In this document: piece after piece, positions 26,576 through 34,800 of the stretch
Position numbering within the stretch: position 1 is the first letter of the stretch
Layout: each line of letters begins with the position of its first letter
NCBI RefSeq assembly: GCF_900114375.1
Contig: NZ_FOSV01000002.1
Location: forward strand, 461,244 to 525,243
Source: Methylorubrum salsuginis
Lineage (GTDB): Bacteria; Pseudomonadota; Alphaproteobacteria; Rhizobiales; Beijerinckiaceae
Length of the DNA stretch: 64,000 bases
Reading direction: 5' to 3'
Program-made: the position numbers and the translations under genes
Notes under the pieces: model-generated
The model's database searches: none
Told to the model about the DNA's origin: nothing
What the model saw: the letters and a program-made list of their open reading frames with translations, nothing else

Positions 26576-27199
26576 ATGCGCTCGACCCTTCCGCTGACCC
26601 TCCTGCTGGCGCTCGCCGCCGGGCCGGCGCTCGCCCAGCCGAAGCAGGACCCCGACTGGCCCTGCGCCCAGCGCCGGGTGCCGACCATCGGCTACGGTGC
26701 GGTCTGGACCGGGCCGGACCCGACCGCGGCCGCCAGCGACTGGGGCAACGACCGCGAGGCGGCGCAACTCGCCCGCAAGCTCGCCTCCCGCCGCACGGAA
26801 CTGCGCGAGGCCGACACCCTGATCGACGAGTTCGTTGAAAAGATCGATCCGGCCGAGAAGGAGAAGCGCCTCACACACGTCTTCGCCGGCGTCTACGAGA
26901 TCATCACCGGCGAGCGCTCGACGGTGATGAACGGCATCGTCCGTTACGCCCAGGGACAGCGGCGGCTGGCCGAGCGCATCCGCGACGAGGCCGACAAGGT
27001 CAGCGAGCTCAAGGACGCGCCGGACAACGACACCACCAAGGTCGCCTCGAAGGAAGTCGCGGAACTGGAGACCAAGTTCGCCTGGGACCGCCGCATCTTC
27101 GACGAGCGCAACCAGTCGGTTTCCTACGTCTGCGAGGTGCCGACGCTCCTGGAGCAGCGCCTGGGCGAGATCGCCAAGCGCATCCAGGCGAAGCTCTGA
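26576..27199 (+). CDS. Exported helical protein, unknown function
   Basis: A 207-residue protein with a signal peptide (LTLLLALAAGPALA-QP), a PDWPCAQRRVPTIGYGAVWTGPDP start and a long, charged, coiled-coil-like body (REAAQLARKLASRRTELREADTLIDEF; TKVASKEVAELETKFAWDRR), ending with SVSYVCEVPTLLEQRL. Two cysteines, at the two ends, may form a disulfide. It begins 10 bases after the permease with AGAGGA upstream, so it belongs to this operon and is its last gene. Confidence 0.75.
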   Translation: MRSTLPLTLLLALAAGPALAQPKQDPDWPCAQRRVPTIGYGAVWTGPDPTAAASDWGNDREAAQLARKLASRRTELREADTLIDEFVEKIDPAEKEKRLTHVFAGVYEIITGERSTVMNGIVRYAQGQRRLAERIRDEADKVSELKDAPDNDTTKVASKEVAELETKFAWDRRIFDERNQSVSYVCEVPTLLEQRLGEIAKRIQAKL

Positions 27200-27209
27200 C
27201 GCCCGCGCC

Positions 27210-27542
27210 TCACGGGCAATAGCGCAGCGGACGGCCGAACGGGTCGTCGTAGCCGAGGCCGGGGCGGAAGCCGTAATAGCTCGGCTTGCCCAGGCCATAG
27301 GCCGAGCCGACATAGCTCGGATCGTCGGGCGCATCGGTCGGCACCGGCGCCATTCGCGGCGCGCAACCCGCGAGCCGCCGCGGCGGGGGCAGACGCTCCC
27401 CGATGGAATCGCCCTCGGCGCGGGGGAAGAACCGCGGCGCCGGCGGGCCGGGCACCGGACCGAGATCGAGCAGGTCGGCGGCCTGCGCCGGCGTGCCGGC
27501 CAGGACGAGAAGGGCCACCGCCCACGACCGCCCGCCCGTCAT
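27210..27542 (-). CDS. Short exported Pro/Gly-rich protein
   Basis: A 110-residue protein with a signal peptide (WAVALLVLAGTPAQA-AD), a proline-rich middle (PVPGPPAPRFFPRAEG) and a Tyr/Gly-rich end (SAYGLGKPSYYGFRPGLGYDDPFGRPLRYCP). Start chosen at the ATG at 27542. It lies convergent to the exported helical protein with 10 bases between stops. No family recognised. Confidence 0.55.
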   Translation of the reverse strand: MTGGRSWAVALLVLAGTPAQAADLLDLGPVPGPPAPRFFPRAEGDSIGERLPPPRRLAGCAPRMAPVPTDAPDDPSYVGSAYGLGKPSYYGFRPGLGYDDPFGRPLRYCP

Positions 27543-27673
27543 CGCCGCTCCCCCGCGCAAGAACCCAAGAAGCCGTCGCAGTTTATGGTGAACGGTTCGT
27601 TACCGCGCCCCCGCCGGGCCGGTGACCGCGAAGCCGAGGAAGCCTGCGCCGGCTGTAACGGGCGGAGCCTCGT

Positions 27674-28294
27674 TCACCCCCGCGGATAGACGATGATCGA
27701 CAGATAGGTCGTCGGCGTCTTCAACAGCTTCGCCGGACCGTGCAGACCGTTCGAATCGAACATCAACGCGTCGCCGGGGCCGAGGTGATAGTCGAGGCCG
27801 GAATGGTGATACACCACCTCGCCGGTCAGCATGTAGATGAACTCCGTGCCGACATGGCGGAAGCTGGTATAGGCCTCGGCCTCTTCCTGCAGCGTGATCA
27901 GGTAGGGCTCGACCACCACGTCGCCGCGGATGCCCGCGCCGAGCAGTTCGTAGATGTGGCCGACCTTGGTGCCGCGCCGCTCGATCAGCACGCCCTGGCC
28001 GCTCTTCACGTGGGAGCAGTCGCGCGTCTCCTCGAAGGCGGCGAACAGCGCCGTGATCGGCACGTTGAGCGCCAGCGCGATGGCGTTGATCGAGGCGAGC
28101 GAGGGCGAGATCGCCCCGTTCTCGATCTTCGAGATCATGCCCGGCGAGATGCCCGCCGCGGCCCCCAGATCGGCCACCGACAGGTCGCGCTCGCGCCGCA
28201 GCACCCGCACCTGATGGCCGAGCGCCTTCTCCAGCGGCCGTTCTTCCGCAATCGGCGCGTTCGAGGCGGTGTTCAGTATGGGGCCCGCAGTCAC
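27674..28294 (-). CDS. XRE-family regulator with cupin domain
   Basis: A 206-residue transcription regulator. The HTH is at about residues 25-80 ([36 protein letters not shown]), followed by a cupin (residues about 130-200: EAYTSFRHVGTEFIYMLTGEVVYHHSGLDYHLGPGDALMFDS). Such proteins often sense small amines or amino acids through the cupin and control amine or polyamine genes. It diverges from glxBCD-glnT. I chose the GTG at 28294 because GGAGAG lies upstream; the ATG at 28360 adds residues not typical of the family. Confidence 0.85.
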   Translation of the reverse strand: MTAGPILNTASNAPIAEERPLEKALGHQVRVLRRERDLSVADLGAAAGISPGMISKIENGAISPSLASINAIALALNVPITALFAAFEETRDCSHVKSGQGVLIERRGTKVGHIYELLGAGIRGDVVVEPYLITLQEEAEAYTSFRHVGTEFIYMLTGEVVYHHSGLDYHLGPGDALMFDSNGLHGPAKLLKTPTTYLSIIVYPRG

Positions 28295-28414
28295 CGTCTC
28301 ACTCTCCGGTCGGCAAGCCCGCACTATGGAACGTGGCGTGGCAGGCCGCCAGTGAAGCACCGGTCGCAGCGGGCCGGTTCCACCACCGGATCGAGGCGCG
28401 ATCCGATGAGCGAG

Positions 28415-28429
28415 TTTCTCATCAAGAAA
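28415..28429. promoter_or_regulatory. Candidate operator between the XRE gene and glxB
   Basis: TTTCT, CATCA, AGAAA: an inverted repeat with five-base arms in an AT-rich spot of an otherwise GC-rich divergent region. XRE-cupin regulators usually bind such short palindromes. A TTGACA hexamer follows at 28446, but no good -10 is seen after it. Confidence 0.4.
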
Positions 28430-28512
28430 TTTTAGTTCCCTTCAATTGACAGTGATCACGGCCCATGCGAGCAATCCGGCAACGGGCGAAGCGGCTCGCG
28501 AGGGTGAACGCG

Positions 28513-29406
28513 ATGTGCGGGATTGTCGGACTTTTCCTGAAGAACCCGAAGTTGGAGCCGCAGCTCGGCGCGCTCTTGGCCGACATGCTCAAGACCATGA
28601 CGGATCGCGGCCCCGACAGCGCGGGCTTCGCGGTCTACGGCTCGGACGGCGCGGGCGTGAAGCTGACCCTGCGCGGGCCCGATGCGAAGGCGTTGGAGGC
28701 CGCCGTGTCCGGGCTCGAAGGCGCGCTCGGCGGCTCCGTCTCGGCCACGGCGCGCGACACCCACAGCGTCATCGCCCTGGCCTCCGATCAGGAGGAGAAG
28801 GCCCGCGCGTGGCTCTCCGCCAACGCGCCGGGCATCGACGTGGTCAGCGCCGGCAAGCGGATGGAGATCTACAAGGAGACGGGGCTCCCTGAGAACGTCG
28901 CCCGGCGCTTCGACCTCTCCAAGATGACCGGCACGCACGGCATCGGCCACACCCGCATGGCGACCGAGAGCGCCGTGACGACGAACGGCGCCCACCCGTT
29001 CTCGACCGGCCTCGACGAATGCCTCGTTCACAACGGCTCGCTGTCGAACCACAACGACATGCGCCGCCGCCTCCAGCACGAGGGCATCACCTTCGCCACC
29101 AAGAACGACACCGAGGTCGCCGCCGGCTATCTCAGCTGGCGCATGCGCGAGGGCGCCTCCCTGAAGGACGCGCTCGAATCGAGCCTGACCGACCTCGACG
29201 GCTTCTTCACCTTCGTGGTCGGCACCGAATCGGGCTTCGCCGTCGTGCGCGATCCCATCGCCTGCAAGCCCGCCGTGATGGCCGAGACCGACGACTACGT
29301 CGCCTTCGGCTCCGAGTACCGGGCCCTGATCGGCCTGCCGGGCATCGACAAGGCCCGTGTCTTCGAGCCCGAGCCCGCGAAGGTCTATGCCTGGGAGCGC
29401 CACTGA
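28513..29406 (+). CDS. glxB: Class II glutamine amidotransferase subunit (GlxB/MgsA-like)
   Basis: A 297-residue protein starting MCGIVGLF, so Cys2 is the amidohydrolase nucleophile after Met removal. Other Ntn features: TDRGPDSAGFAVY, GIGHTRMATESAVTTNGAHPFS, ECLVHNGSLSNH, and TKNDTEVAAGYLSW. With the next two genes it matches a glutamate-synthase-like complex split into three subunits: glxBCD in rhizobia, or mgsABC, N-methylglutamate synthase, in methylotrophs. The start at 28513 is set by the catalytic Cys; upstream in-frame codons would hide it. It couples to glxC (TGATG). Confidence 0.88.
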   Translation: MCGIVGLFLKNPKLEPQLGALLADMLKTMTDRGPDSAGFAVYGSDGAGVKLTLRGPDAKALEAAVSGLEGALGGSVSATARDTHSVIALASDQEEKARAWLSANAPGIDVVSAGKRMEIYKETGLPENVARRFDLSKMTGTHGIGHTRMATESAVTTNGAHPFSTGLDECLVHNGSLSNHNDMRRRLQHEGITFATKNDTEVAAGYLSWRMREGASLKDALESSLTDLDGFFTFVVGTESGFAVVRDPIACKPAVMAETDDYVAFGSEYRALIGLPGIDKARVFEPEPAKVYAWERH

Positions 29407-30095
29407 TGCCCGTCTACGATCTGAGAAGCGCAGGTCTGCGTGATCTGAACCGCCAGCTCCACGCGCTCCGGCCCGACACCAACGAGACCCACTGGACGGT
29501 GCAGAACCCCGACGGGGCGCACGCCATCGCGGCCGGGCTCGATGCGCCGGTCACCGTCGAGATCGAGGGGAATGTCGGCTATTACTGCGCCGGCATGAAC
29601 AAGCTGGCCAACGTGGTGATCCACGGCAGTGCCGGCACCGGGGTCGCCGAGAACATGATGAGCGGCTTCGTCCACGTGAAGGGCGATGTCAGCCAGTCGG
29701 CCGGCGCCACCTCGCATGGCGGCATGCTCGTCGTCGACGGCAATGCGGGGGCCCGCTGCGGCATCTCGATGAAGGGCATCGACATCCTCGTGAAGGGGTC
29801 GATCGGCCACATGTCGGCCTTCATGGCCCAAGCCGGCACGCTCACCGTGCTGGGCGATGCGGGCGAGGCTTTGGGTGACTCGCTCTACGAGGCCCGCCTC
29901 TACGTCCGCGGCTCGGTGAAGAGCCTGGGCGCCGACTGCATTGAGAAGGAGATGCGCGACGAGCACCGCGAGCAGCTCTACGCCAAGCTGAAGGCCGCGG
30001 GGCTGGCGGGCGAAGTCGATCCCGGCGAGTTCCGCCGCTACGGCTCGGCCCGCACCCTCTACCACTTCCACGTCGACAACGCCGGAGCCTACTGA
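29406..30095 (+). CDS. glxC: GXGXG-domain glutamate-synthase-like subunit (GlxC/MgsB-like)
   Basis: A 229-residue protein corresponding to the C-terminal beta-helix domain of glutamate synthase: VTVEIEGNVGYYCAGMNKLANVVIHGSAGTGVAENM, FVHVKGDVSQSAGATSHGGMLVVDGNAG and GTLTVLGDAGEALGDSLYEARLYVRG. It supplies structure to the three-part enzyme. The start codon shares a base with the glxB stop. Its stop shares a base with the glxD start, a rigid TGATG coupling on both sides. It shares the GXGXG fold with FhcC in this window. Confidence 0.88.
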   Translation: MPVYDLRSAGLRDLNRQLHALRPDTNETHWTVQNPDGAHAIAAGLDAPVTVEIEGNVGYYCAGMNKLANVVIHGSAGTGVAENMMSGFVHVKGDVSQSAGATSHGGMLVVDGNAGARCGISMKGIDILVKGSIGHMSAFMAQAGTLTVLGDAGEALGDSLYEARLYVRGSVKSLGADCIEKEMRDEHREQLYAKLKAAGLAGEVDPGEFRRYGSARTLYHFHVDNAGAY

Positions 30096-31429
30096 TGGCC
30101 GAGAACGCTAAGGCCCCCCGCACGGCGCCGCGCTATTCGGCGACCTTCACCCCCGAGGTGATGTCCGAGATCCGCCGCGCGGCGGCGACCGGCATCTACG
30201 ACATCCGCGGCGCCGGCGCGAAGCGCAAGCTCCCCCACTTCGACGACCTGCTCTTCCTCGGCGCATCGATCAGCCGCTACCCGCTCGAAGGGTATCGCGA
30301 GCGGTGCAGCACCGAGGTGATCCTCGGCTCGCGCTTCGCCAAGAAGCCGATCCATCTCAAGACGCCGATTACGATTGCCGGCATGAGCTTCGGCTCGCTC
30401 TCGGCCAACGCCAAGGAGGCGCTCGGCCGCGGCGCCACCATCGCCGGCACCTCGACCACGACGGGCGACGGCGGCATGACGCCGGAAGAGCGCGGCCACT
30501 CCAAGACGCTGGTCTACCAATACCTGCCGTCGCGCTACGGCATGAACCCGGACGACCTGCGCCGGGCCGACGCCATCGAGGTCGTGATCGGCCAGGGCGC
30601 CAAGCCCGGCGGCGGCGGCATGCTGCTGGGCCAAAAAATCACCGAGCGCGTCGCCGGTATGCGCTGCCTGCCCGCGGGCGTCGATCAACGCTCCGCCTGC
30701 CGTCACCCGGACTGGACCGGGCCGGACGATCTCGAGATCAAGATCGGCGAGCTGCGCGAAGTCACCGAGTGGGAGAAGCCGATCTACGTGAAGGTCGGTG
30801 CGAGCCGCCCCTATTACGACACCGCGCTCGCGGCGAAAGCCGGCGCCGACGTGGTCGTCCTCGACGGCATGCAGGGCGGCACCGCCGCGACGCAGGACGT
30901 GTTCATCGAGCATGTCGGCCTTCCCACGCTCGCCGCGATCCGCCCCGCCGTCCAGGCCCTGCGCGATCTCGGCCTGCACCGGAAGGTCCAGCTCATCGTG
31001 TCGGGCGGCATCCGCTCCGGCGCGGATGTGGCCAAGGTGCTGGCCCTCGGGGCGGATGCGGTCGCCATCGGCACCGGTGCGCTGATCGCGTTGGGCGACA
31101 ACGATCCGCGCTGGGAGGACGAGTATCAGGCGCTCGGCACCACGGCCGGTGCCTACGACGATTGGCACGAGGGCAAGGATCCGGCGGGCATCACCACGCA
31201 GGATCCGGAGCTGATGAAGCGGCTCGATCCGGAACTCGCGGGACGGCGGCTGGCCAACTACCTCGCCGTGATGACGCTCGAGGCCCAGACCATCGCCCGC
31301 GCCTGCGGCAAGAGCCACCTGCACAACCTCGAACCCGAGGATCTGGTGGCGCTGACCATCGAGGCCGCCGCCATGGCCCAGGTGCCGCTCGCCGGCACGA
31401 GCTGGGTGCCCGGTCAGACCGGCCTCTAG
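30095..31429 (+). CDS. glxD: FMN-dependent glutamate-synthase-like subunit (GlxD/MgsC-like)
   Basis: A 444-residue protein matching the FMN/iron-sulfur synthase domain of GltB: TPITIAGMSFGSLSANAKEALGRGA, TTTGDGGMTPEE, GQGAKPGGGGMLLG, VVVLDGMQGGTAATQDVFIEH, QLIVSGGIRSGADVAKVLALGADAVAIGTGALIALG. It would use glutamate/2-oxoglutarate chemistry or make N-methylglutamate from methylamine. Cys residues near the C-terminal third (AGMRCLPAGVDQRSAC) fit an Fe-S site. A terminator follows 10 bases after the stop. Confidence 0.9.
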   Translation: MAENAKAPRTAPRYSATFTPEVMSEIRRAAATGIYDIRGAGAKRKLPHFDDLLFLGASISRYPLEGYRERCSTEVILGSRFAKKPIHLKTPITIAGMSFGSLSANAKEALGRGATIAGTSTTTGDGGMTPEERGHSKTLVYQYLPSRYGMNPDDLRRADAIEVVIGQGAKPGGGGMLLGQKITERVAGMRCLPAGVDQRSACRHPDWTGPDDLEIKIGELREVTEWEKPIYVKVGASRPYYDTALAAKAGADVVVLDGMQGGTAATQDVFIEHVGLPTLAAIRPAVQALRDLGLHRKVQLIVSGGIRSGADVAKVLALGADAVAIGTGALIALGDNDPRWEDEYQALGTTAGAYDDWHEGKDPAGITTQDPELMKRLDPELAGRRLANYLAVMTLEAQTIARACGKSHLHNLEPEDLVALTIEAAAMAQVPLAGTSWVPGQTGL

Positions 31430-31438
31430 ACGACGACC

Positions 31439-31474
31439 AAGGCCGCTCTCGCCAGGAAAGAGCGGCCTTTTTCT
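31439..31474 (+). terminator. Terminator between glxD and the GlnT-like gene
   Basis: AAGGCCGCTCT, loop CGCCAGGAA, AGAGCGGCCT followed by TTTTC. A strong stem with a T run, 52 bases before the start of the glutamine-synthetase-like gene, so it separates or attenuates the two. Confidence 0.85.
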
Positions 31475-31525
31475 TGGATGTGGGGCCTAGAGCGTGGCTC
31501 GGCCCACCGACGGGAGAACAGCACC

Positions 31526-32824
31526 ATGCCGCTCGATCTCGAACACGCCGCCAAGGAACGCGGCATCAAGTACTTCCTCGTTTCCTACACCGACCTGTTC
31601 GGCACCCAGCGCGCCAAGCTGGTCCCGGCCGCCGCCATCAAGAACACCTGCAAGAACGGCGCGGGCTTTGCCGGTTTCGCCACCTGGCTCGACATGAGCC
31701 CTGCCGATGCCGACCTCCTGGCCGTGCCCGATCCCGACGGCCTGATCCAACTGCCCTGGAAGCCCGAGGTGGGCTGGCTGCCCGCCGACCTCGTGATGGA
31801 CGGCAAGCCCGTCGAGCAGGGGCCGCGCAACATCCTCAAGCGCCTGATCAAGGACGCCGCCCGCGACGGCCTCCAGATGAAGACCGGCGTCGAGTGCGAG
31901 TTCTTCCTGATCACGCCCTGTGGCTCCGAGCCCGCCGACATGGCCGACAAGCAGATCAAGCCCTGCTACGATCAATCGGCCCTGATGCGCCGCTACGACG
32001 TCATCACCGAGATCTGCGACGCGATGCTGTCGCTCGGCTGGAAGCCGTACCAGAACGACCACGAGGACGCGAACGGCCAGTTCGAGATGAACTGGGACTA
32101 CGACGACGCCCTCGTCACCGCCGACCGGCACGCCTTCTTCAAGTACATGACCCGCTCGATCGCCGAGAAGCACGGCCTGCGCGCGACCTTCATGCCCAAG
32201 CCCTTCATGGACCTGACGGGCTCCGGCTGCCACGCCCACGTCTCGGTCTGGCGCGACGGCCATAACGTGTTCAGCGACAAGTCCGACGAGGTCGGCATGT
32301 CGCAGAACGGCTACCACTTCATCGGCGGGCTGATCCATTCGGCCGACGCGCTCGCCGCGATCACCAACCCCTGCGTCAACTCCTACAAGCGCATCAACGC
32401 GCCGCGCACGACCTCGGGCGCGACCTGGGCGCCCAACACCGTCACCTACACGGGCAACAACCGCACCCACATGATCCGCATCCCGGACGGCGGGCGCCTG
32501 GAATTCCGTCTCGCGGACGGCGCGGCCAACCCCTACCTGCTCCAGGCCGCGATCCTGGCCGCGGGCATGGACGGCATCCGCAACCGTCGCGATCCGGGAA
32601 AGCGCCTCGACATCAACATGTACACCGACGGCCACACGGTGGAGGGCGTGAAGCGCCTGCCGCTCAACATGCTCGACGCCATGCGGGCGCTGGAGCGCTG
32701 CGATGTGCTGAACGAGGCCTTCGGCTCCTTCGTGCCGAGCTACCTCAAGCTCAAGACCGAGGAGTGGAACAGCTATTGCCGCCACCTCACCCAGTGGGAG
32801 CGGGATACGACGCTGGATTGCTGA
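31526..32824 (+). CDS. glnT: Type III glutamine synthetase / gamma-glutamylmethylamide synthetase family
   Basis: A 432-residue ligase of the GlnT/GmaS family: GIKYFLVSYTDLFGTQRAKLVPA, TGVECEFFLI (metal-binding Glu), NDHEDANGQFEMNWDYDDAL, MDLTGSGCHAHVSVW, NRTHMIRIPDGGRLEFRLADGAANPYLLQAA. It ligates ammonia (GlnT) or methylamine (GmaS) to glutamate with ATP. Rhizobial GlnT and methylotroph GmaS are close relatives, and the sequence does not decide. The glxBCD trio just upstream is found with both. The ATG at 31526 has GGGAG. No N-methylglutamate dehydrogenase genes are in the window, which weakens the methylamine reading. Confidence 0.85.
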   Translation: MPLDLEHAAKERGIKYFLVSYTDLFGTQRAKLVPAAAIKNTCKNGAGFAGFATWLDMSPADADLLAVPDPDGLIQLPWKPEVGWLPADLVMDGKPVEQGPRNILKRLIKDAARDGLQMKTGVECEFFLITPCGSEPADMADKQIKPCYDQSALMRRYDVITEICDAMLSLGWKPYQNDHEDANGQFEMNWDYDDALVTADRHAFFKYMTRSIAEKHGLRATFMPKPFMDLTGSGCHAHVSVWRDGHNVFSDKSDEVGMSQNGYHFIGGLIHSADALAAITNPCVNSYKRINAPRTTSGATWAPNTVTYTGNNRTHMIRIPDGGRLEFRLADGAANPYLLQAAILAAGMDGIRNRRDPGKRLDINMYTDGHTVEGVKRLPLNMLDAMRALERCDVLNEAFGSFVPSYLKLKTEEWNSYCRHLTQWERDTTLDC

Positions 32825-32928
32825 GTCCGGCCACCGCGCGCCGGTCGGCTTCGGGCGCGGTCGGTCTCCGTTCAGTCTCGGCCTGCCATCCCTCGCGAAC
32901 GGCAGAGGACCGCAAGGGGCTGAAGAGG

Positions 32929-33912
32929 ATGATGGGCTTCCACGCACGATCGGATCTTCATCACGGGCGAACCGCGATCGCTGCCCTCGTCTTACTCGGG
33001 GGCGTCGCCCTCGCTCCTCAGCGGGCGAGCGCTGGGGGGACGGGGCAGGGCTGTCACGTCCTGCCGACCGTGACGGCCGAAATCAACGCGATGGGGACTT
33101 ACAAGAGTGGGACCGAAGAGCGCGATCCGGACGCGAAGGCGTTCAACCGCCAGTCCCTTGCGGGCCTCGATGCCTTCACCAAGACGATCGGGAGCCTCGG
33201 TGATGCCGCCATGAGCGGGGATGCCGCGGTTGCCCGCTGCTTCGGCCCGGCGATGACGGCATGGGTCGCGACCGATCCGCTGACGGCGCCCACCTCCGAT
33301 CAGGCGCGCTTCTCTCAGCAATGGTCCCTGGCCTCGACCGCTCTCGCGATCATCAAGGCCCAGGCCGGCGGCGCGCGGATCCCGCCGGAGGTCCAGAGTT
33401 GGCTGCGGACGGTCAGCGATCAGGTGCGTGCCTATCACGATGCCCGGTCGATCAAGAACAACCATGCCGCCTGGGCTGCCCTCGCCGTCGGGGCGGCGGC
33501 CTACATTCTGCACGATGACGATGCGTGGCGCTGGGCCATGGGACGGGAGGCCATGGTGACCGACCGAATTCGGGACGACGGGGTCATGCCCCTGGAACTC
33601 GCGCGCGGACCCAGGGCGTCGAACTACCATGTCTTCACCGCGATCCCGCTCCTCGGCTTAAACCTGCTGCGGCGCTGCCGCGGCGGTCTCGACGCACGAC
33701 AGAGCGACCGTATGCAGCGGCTCGAAGGATTGCTGGATACGCTCGAGGCCAACCAGCAGCTCCTTGCGGAGCAGGCATCGAGCCGACAATTGCCGCTCAG
33801 TGCGGTGGATGTTGTCAAGGCCCTGGAGGGCAAGGGCGCGCCGAACGTGTCGATGGACATGCTGGGCGGCAGAATCGACAATCTGCGCGCGCTGCCCACG
33901 CGCTGCCGGTAA
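32929..33912 (+). CDS. Secreted alginate-lyase-family protein
   Basis: A 327-residue protein with a signal peptide (TAIAALVLLGGVALAPQRASA) and the alpha-barrel alginate lyase pattern: VTAEINAMGTY, SIKNNHAAWAALAVGAAAYIL, DGVMPLELARGPRASNYHVFTAIPLLGLN. The NNH and YH motifs carry the catalytic residues in known members. It would degrade beta-mannuronan-like polymer in the periplasm. Two start ATG codons are adjacent (32929, 32932); GAAGAGG lies just upstream. It is not an obvious partner of the GlnT-like gene before it. Confidence 0.78.
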   Translation: MMGFHARSDLHHGRTAIAALVLLGGVALAPQRASAGGTGQGCHVLPTVTAEINAMGTYKSGTEERDPDAKAFNRQSLAGLDAFTKTIGSLGDAAMSGDAAVARCFGPAMTAWVATDPLTAPTSDQARFSQQWSLASTALAIIKAQAGGARIPPEVQSWLRTVSDQVRAYHDARSIKNNHAAWAALAVGAAAYILHDDDAWRWAMGREAMVTDRIRDDGVMPLELARGPRASNYHVFTAIPLLGLNLLRRCRGGLDARQSDRMQRLEGLLDTLEANQQLLAEQASSRQLPLSAVDVVKALEGKGAPNVSMDMLGGRIDNLRALPTRCR

Positions 33913-33922
33913 AGGATCGCTC

Positions 33923-33947
33923 CGGAAGGCGGTTTCCGTCTTTTTCG
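33923..33947. repeat. CCGAAAG-type palindrome, diverged copy
   Basis: CGGAAGGCGGTTTCCGTCTTTTTCG, 10 bases after the alginate-lyase-like gene. It is related in layout to the palindromes at 14697 and 15061 and likely forms a stem at the transcript end. Confidence 0.45.
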
Positions 33948-33998
33948 AAAGAGAGCACGCCCTGGACTGGTGTATGGGGCGCGGCCCTGAGCGAAAGC

Positions 33999-34030
33999 GG
34001 CCGTGCCTCGTCCCATGACGAGGCACGGCC
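33999..34030. terminator. Hairpin downstream of ssb
   Basis: GGCCGTGCCTCGT, CCCATG, ACGAGGCACGGCC: a perfect 13-base stem, 30 bases past the ssb stop. No clear T run on either strand, so it may stabilise or end transcripts by another route. Confidence 0.55.
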
Positions 34031-34059
34031 GACAATCGGCGTGCGACTCGGGAGAAACC

Positions 34060-34620
34060 CTAGAACGGGATGTCGTCGTCCAGATCGTAGTTCGGCTTAC
34101 CGCCGCCACCGCCACCGCCGGAAGGACGACGGTCGCCGCCGCCCGAGGAGCGGCCCGAGCCGTAATCGTCGCGTCCGCCGCGGTCGCCACCCCGGTCGCC
34201 GCCGCGGCTGATCTGGCCGCCGCCGCCCTGGTCGTCGTCGCCCGCGAAGTCACCGCCTCCGCCACCGCCGCGCCCGTCGAGGATCGTCATCTCGCCGCGG
34301 AAGCGCTGGAGCACGACTTCGGTCGTGTACTTCTCCACGCCCGACTGGTCGGTCCATTTGCGGGTCTGGAGCTGGCCCTCGATATAGACCTTCGAACCCT
34401 TGCGCAGGTACTGTTCCGCCACGCGGGCGAGGTTGTCGTTGTAGATCACGACCGAGTGCCACTCGGTCTTCTCCTTGCGCTCGCCCGACATCTTGTCCTT
34501 CCAGGACTCCGACGTCGCGATGCGCAGGTTCACCACGGGGTCGCCCGAGGACAGGCGCCGGGTCTCGGGATCGCGCCCGAGATTGCCGACGAGGATCACC
34601 TTGTTGACGCTGCCCGCCAT
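34060..34620 (-). CDS. ssb: Single-stranded DNA-binding protein
   Basis: A 186-residue SSB. The OB fold is at residues 1-110 ([56 protein letters not shown]), then a Gly/Asp-rich linker and the conserved acidic tip DLDDDIPF. It coats ssDNA in replication and repair and recruits partners through the tip. Start at the ATG at 34620; earlier in-frame codons are not SSB-like. Stands alone, with a hairpin after it. Confidence 0.97.
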   Translation of the reverse strand: MAGSVNKVILVGNLGRDPETRRLSSGDPVVNLRIATSESWKDKMSGERKEKTEWHSVVIYNDNLARVAEQYLRKGSKVYIEGQLQTRKWTDQSGVEKYTTEVVLQRFRGEMTILDGRGGGGGGDFAGDDDQGGGGQISRGGDRGGDRGGRDDYGSGRSSGGGDRRPSGGGGGGGKPNYDLDDDIPF

Positions 34621-34800
34621 CCCACTCTCTCCATCCGATCCGATCTCACAGGGCTCATCCTTGCCCGCGATGGCGCGAACCTTGGCGGTCCCGTCATCCC
34701 GGAGCAAGTCGTCCGTGCCGCTTGTGCCCGCTTCCCACCGCCGGGCCGCGCCACGTCGTTATGTTCTACTTTTGTTCGATGGCCCCGGCAAGGGTCCGCC

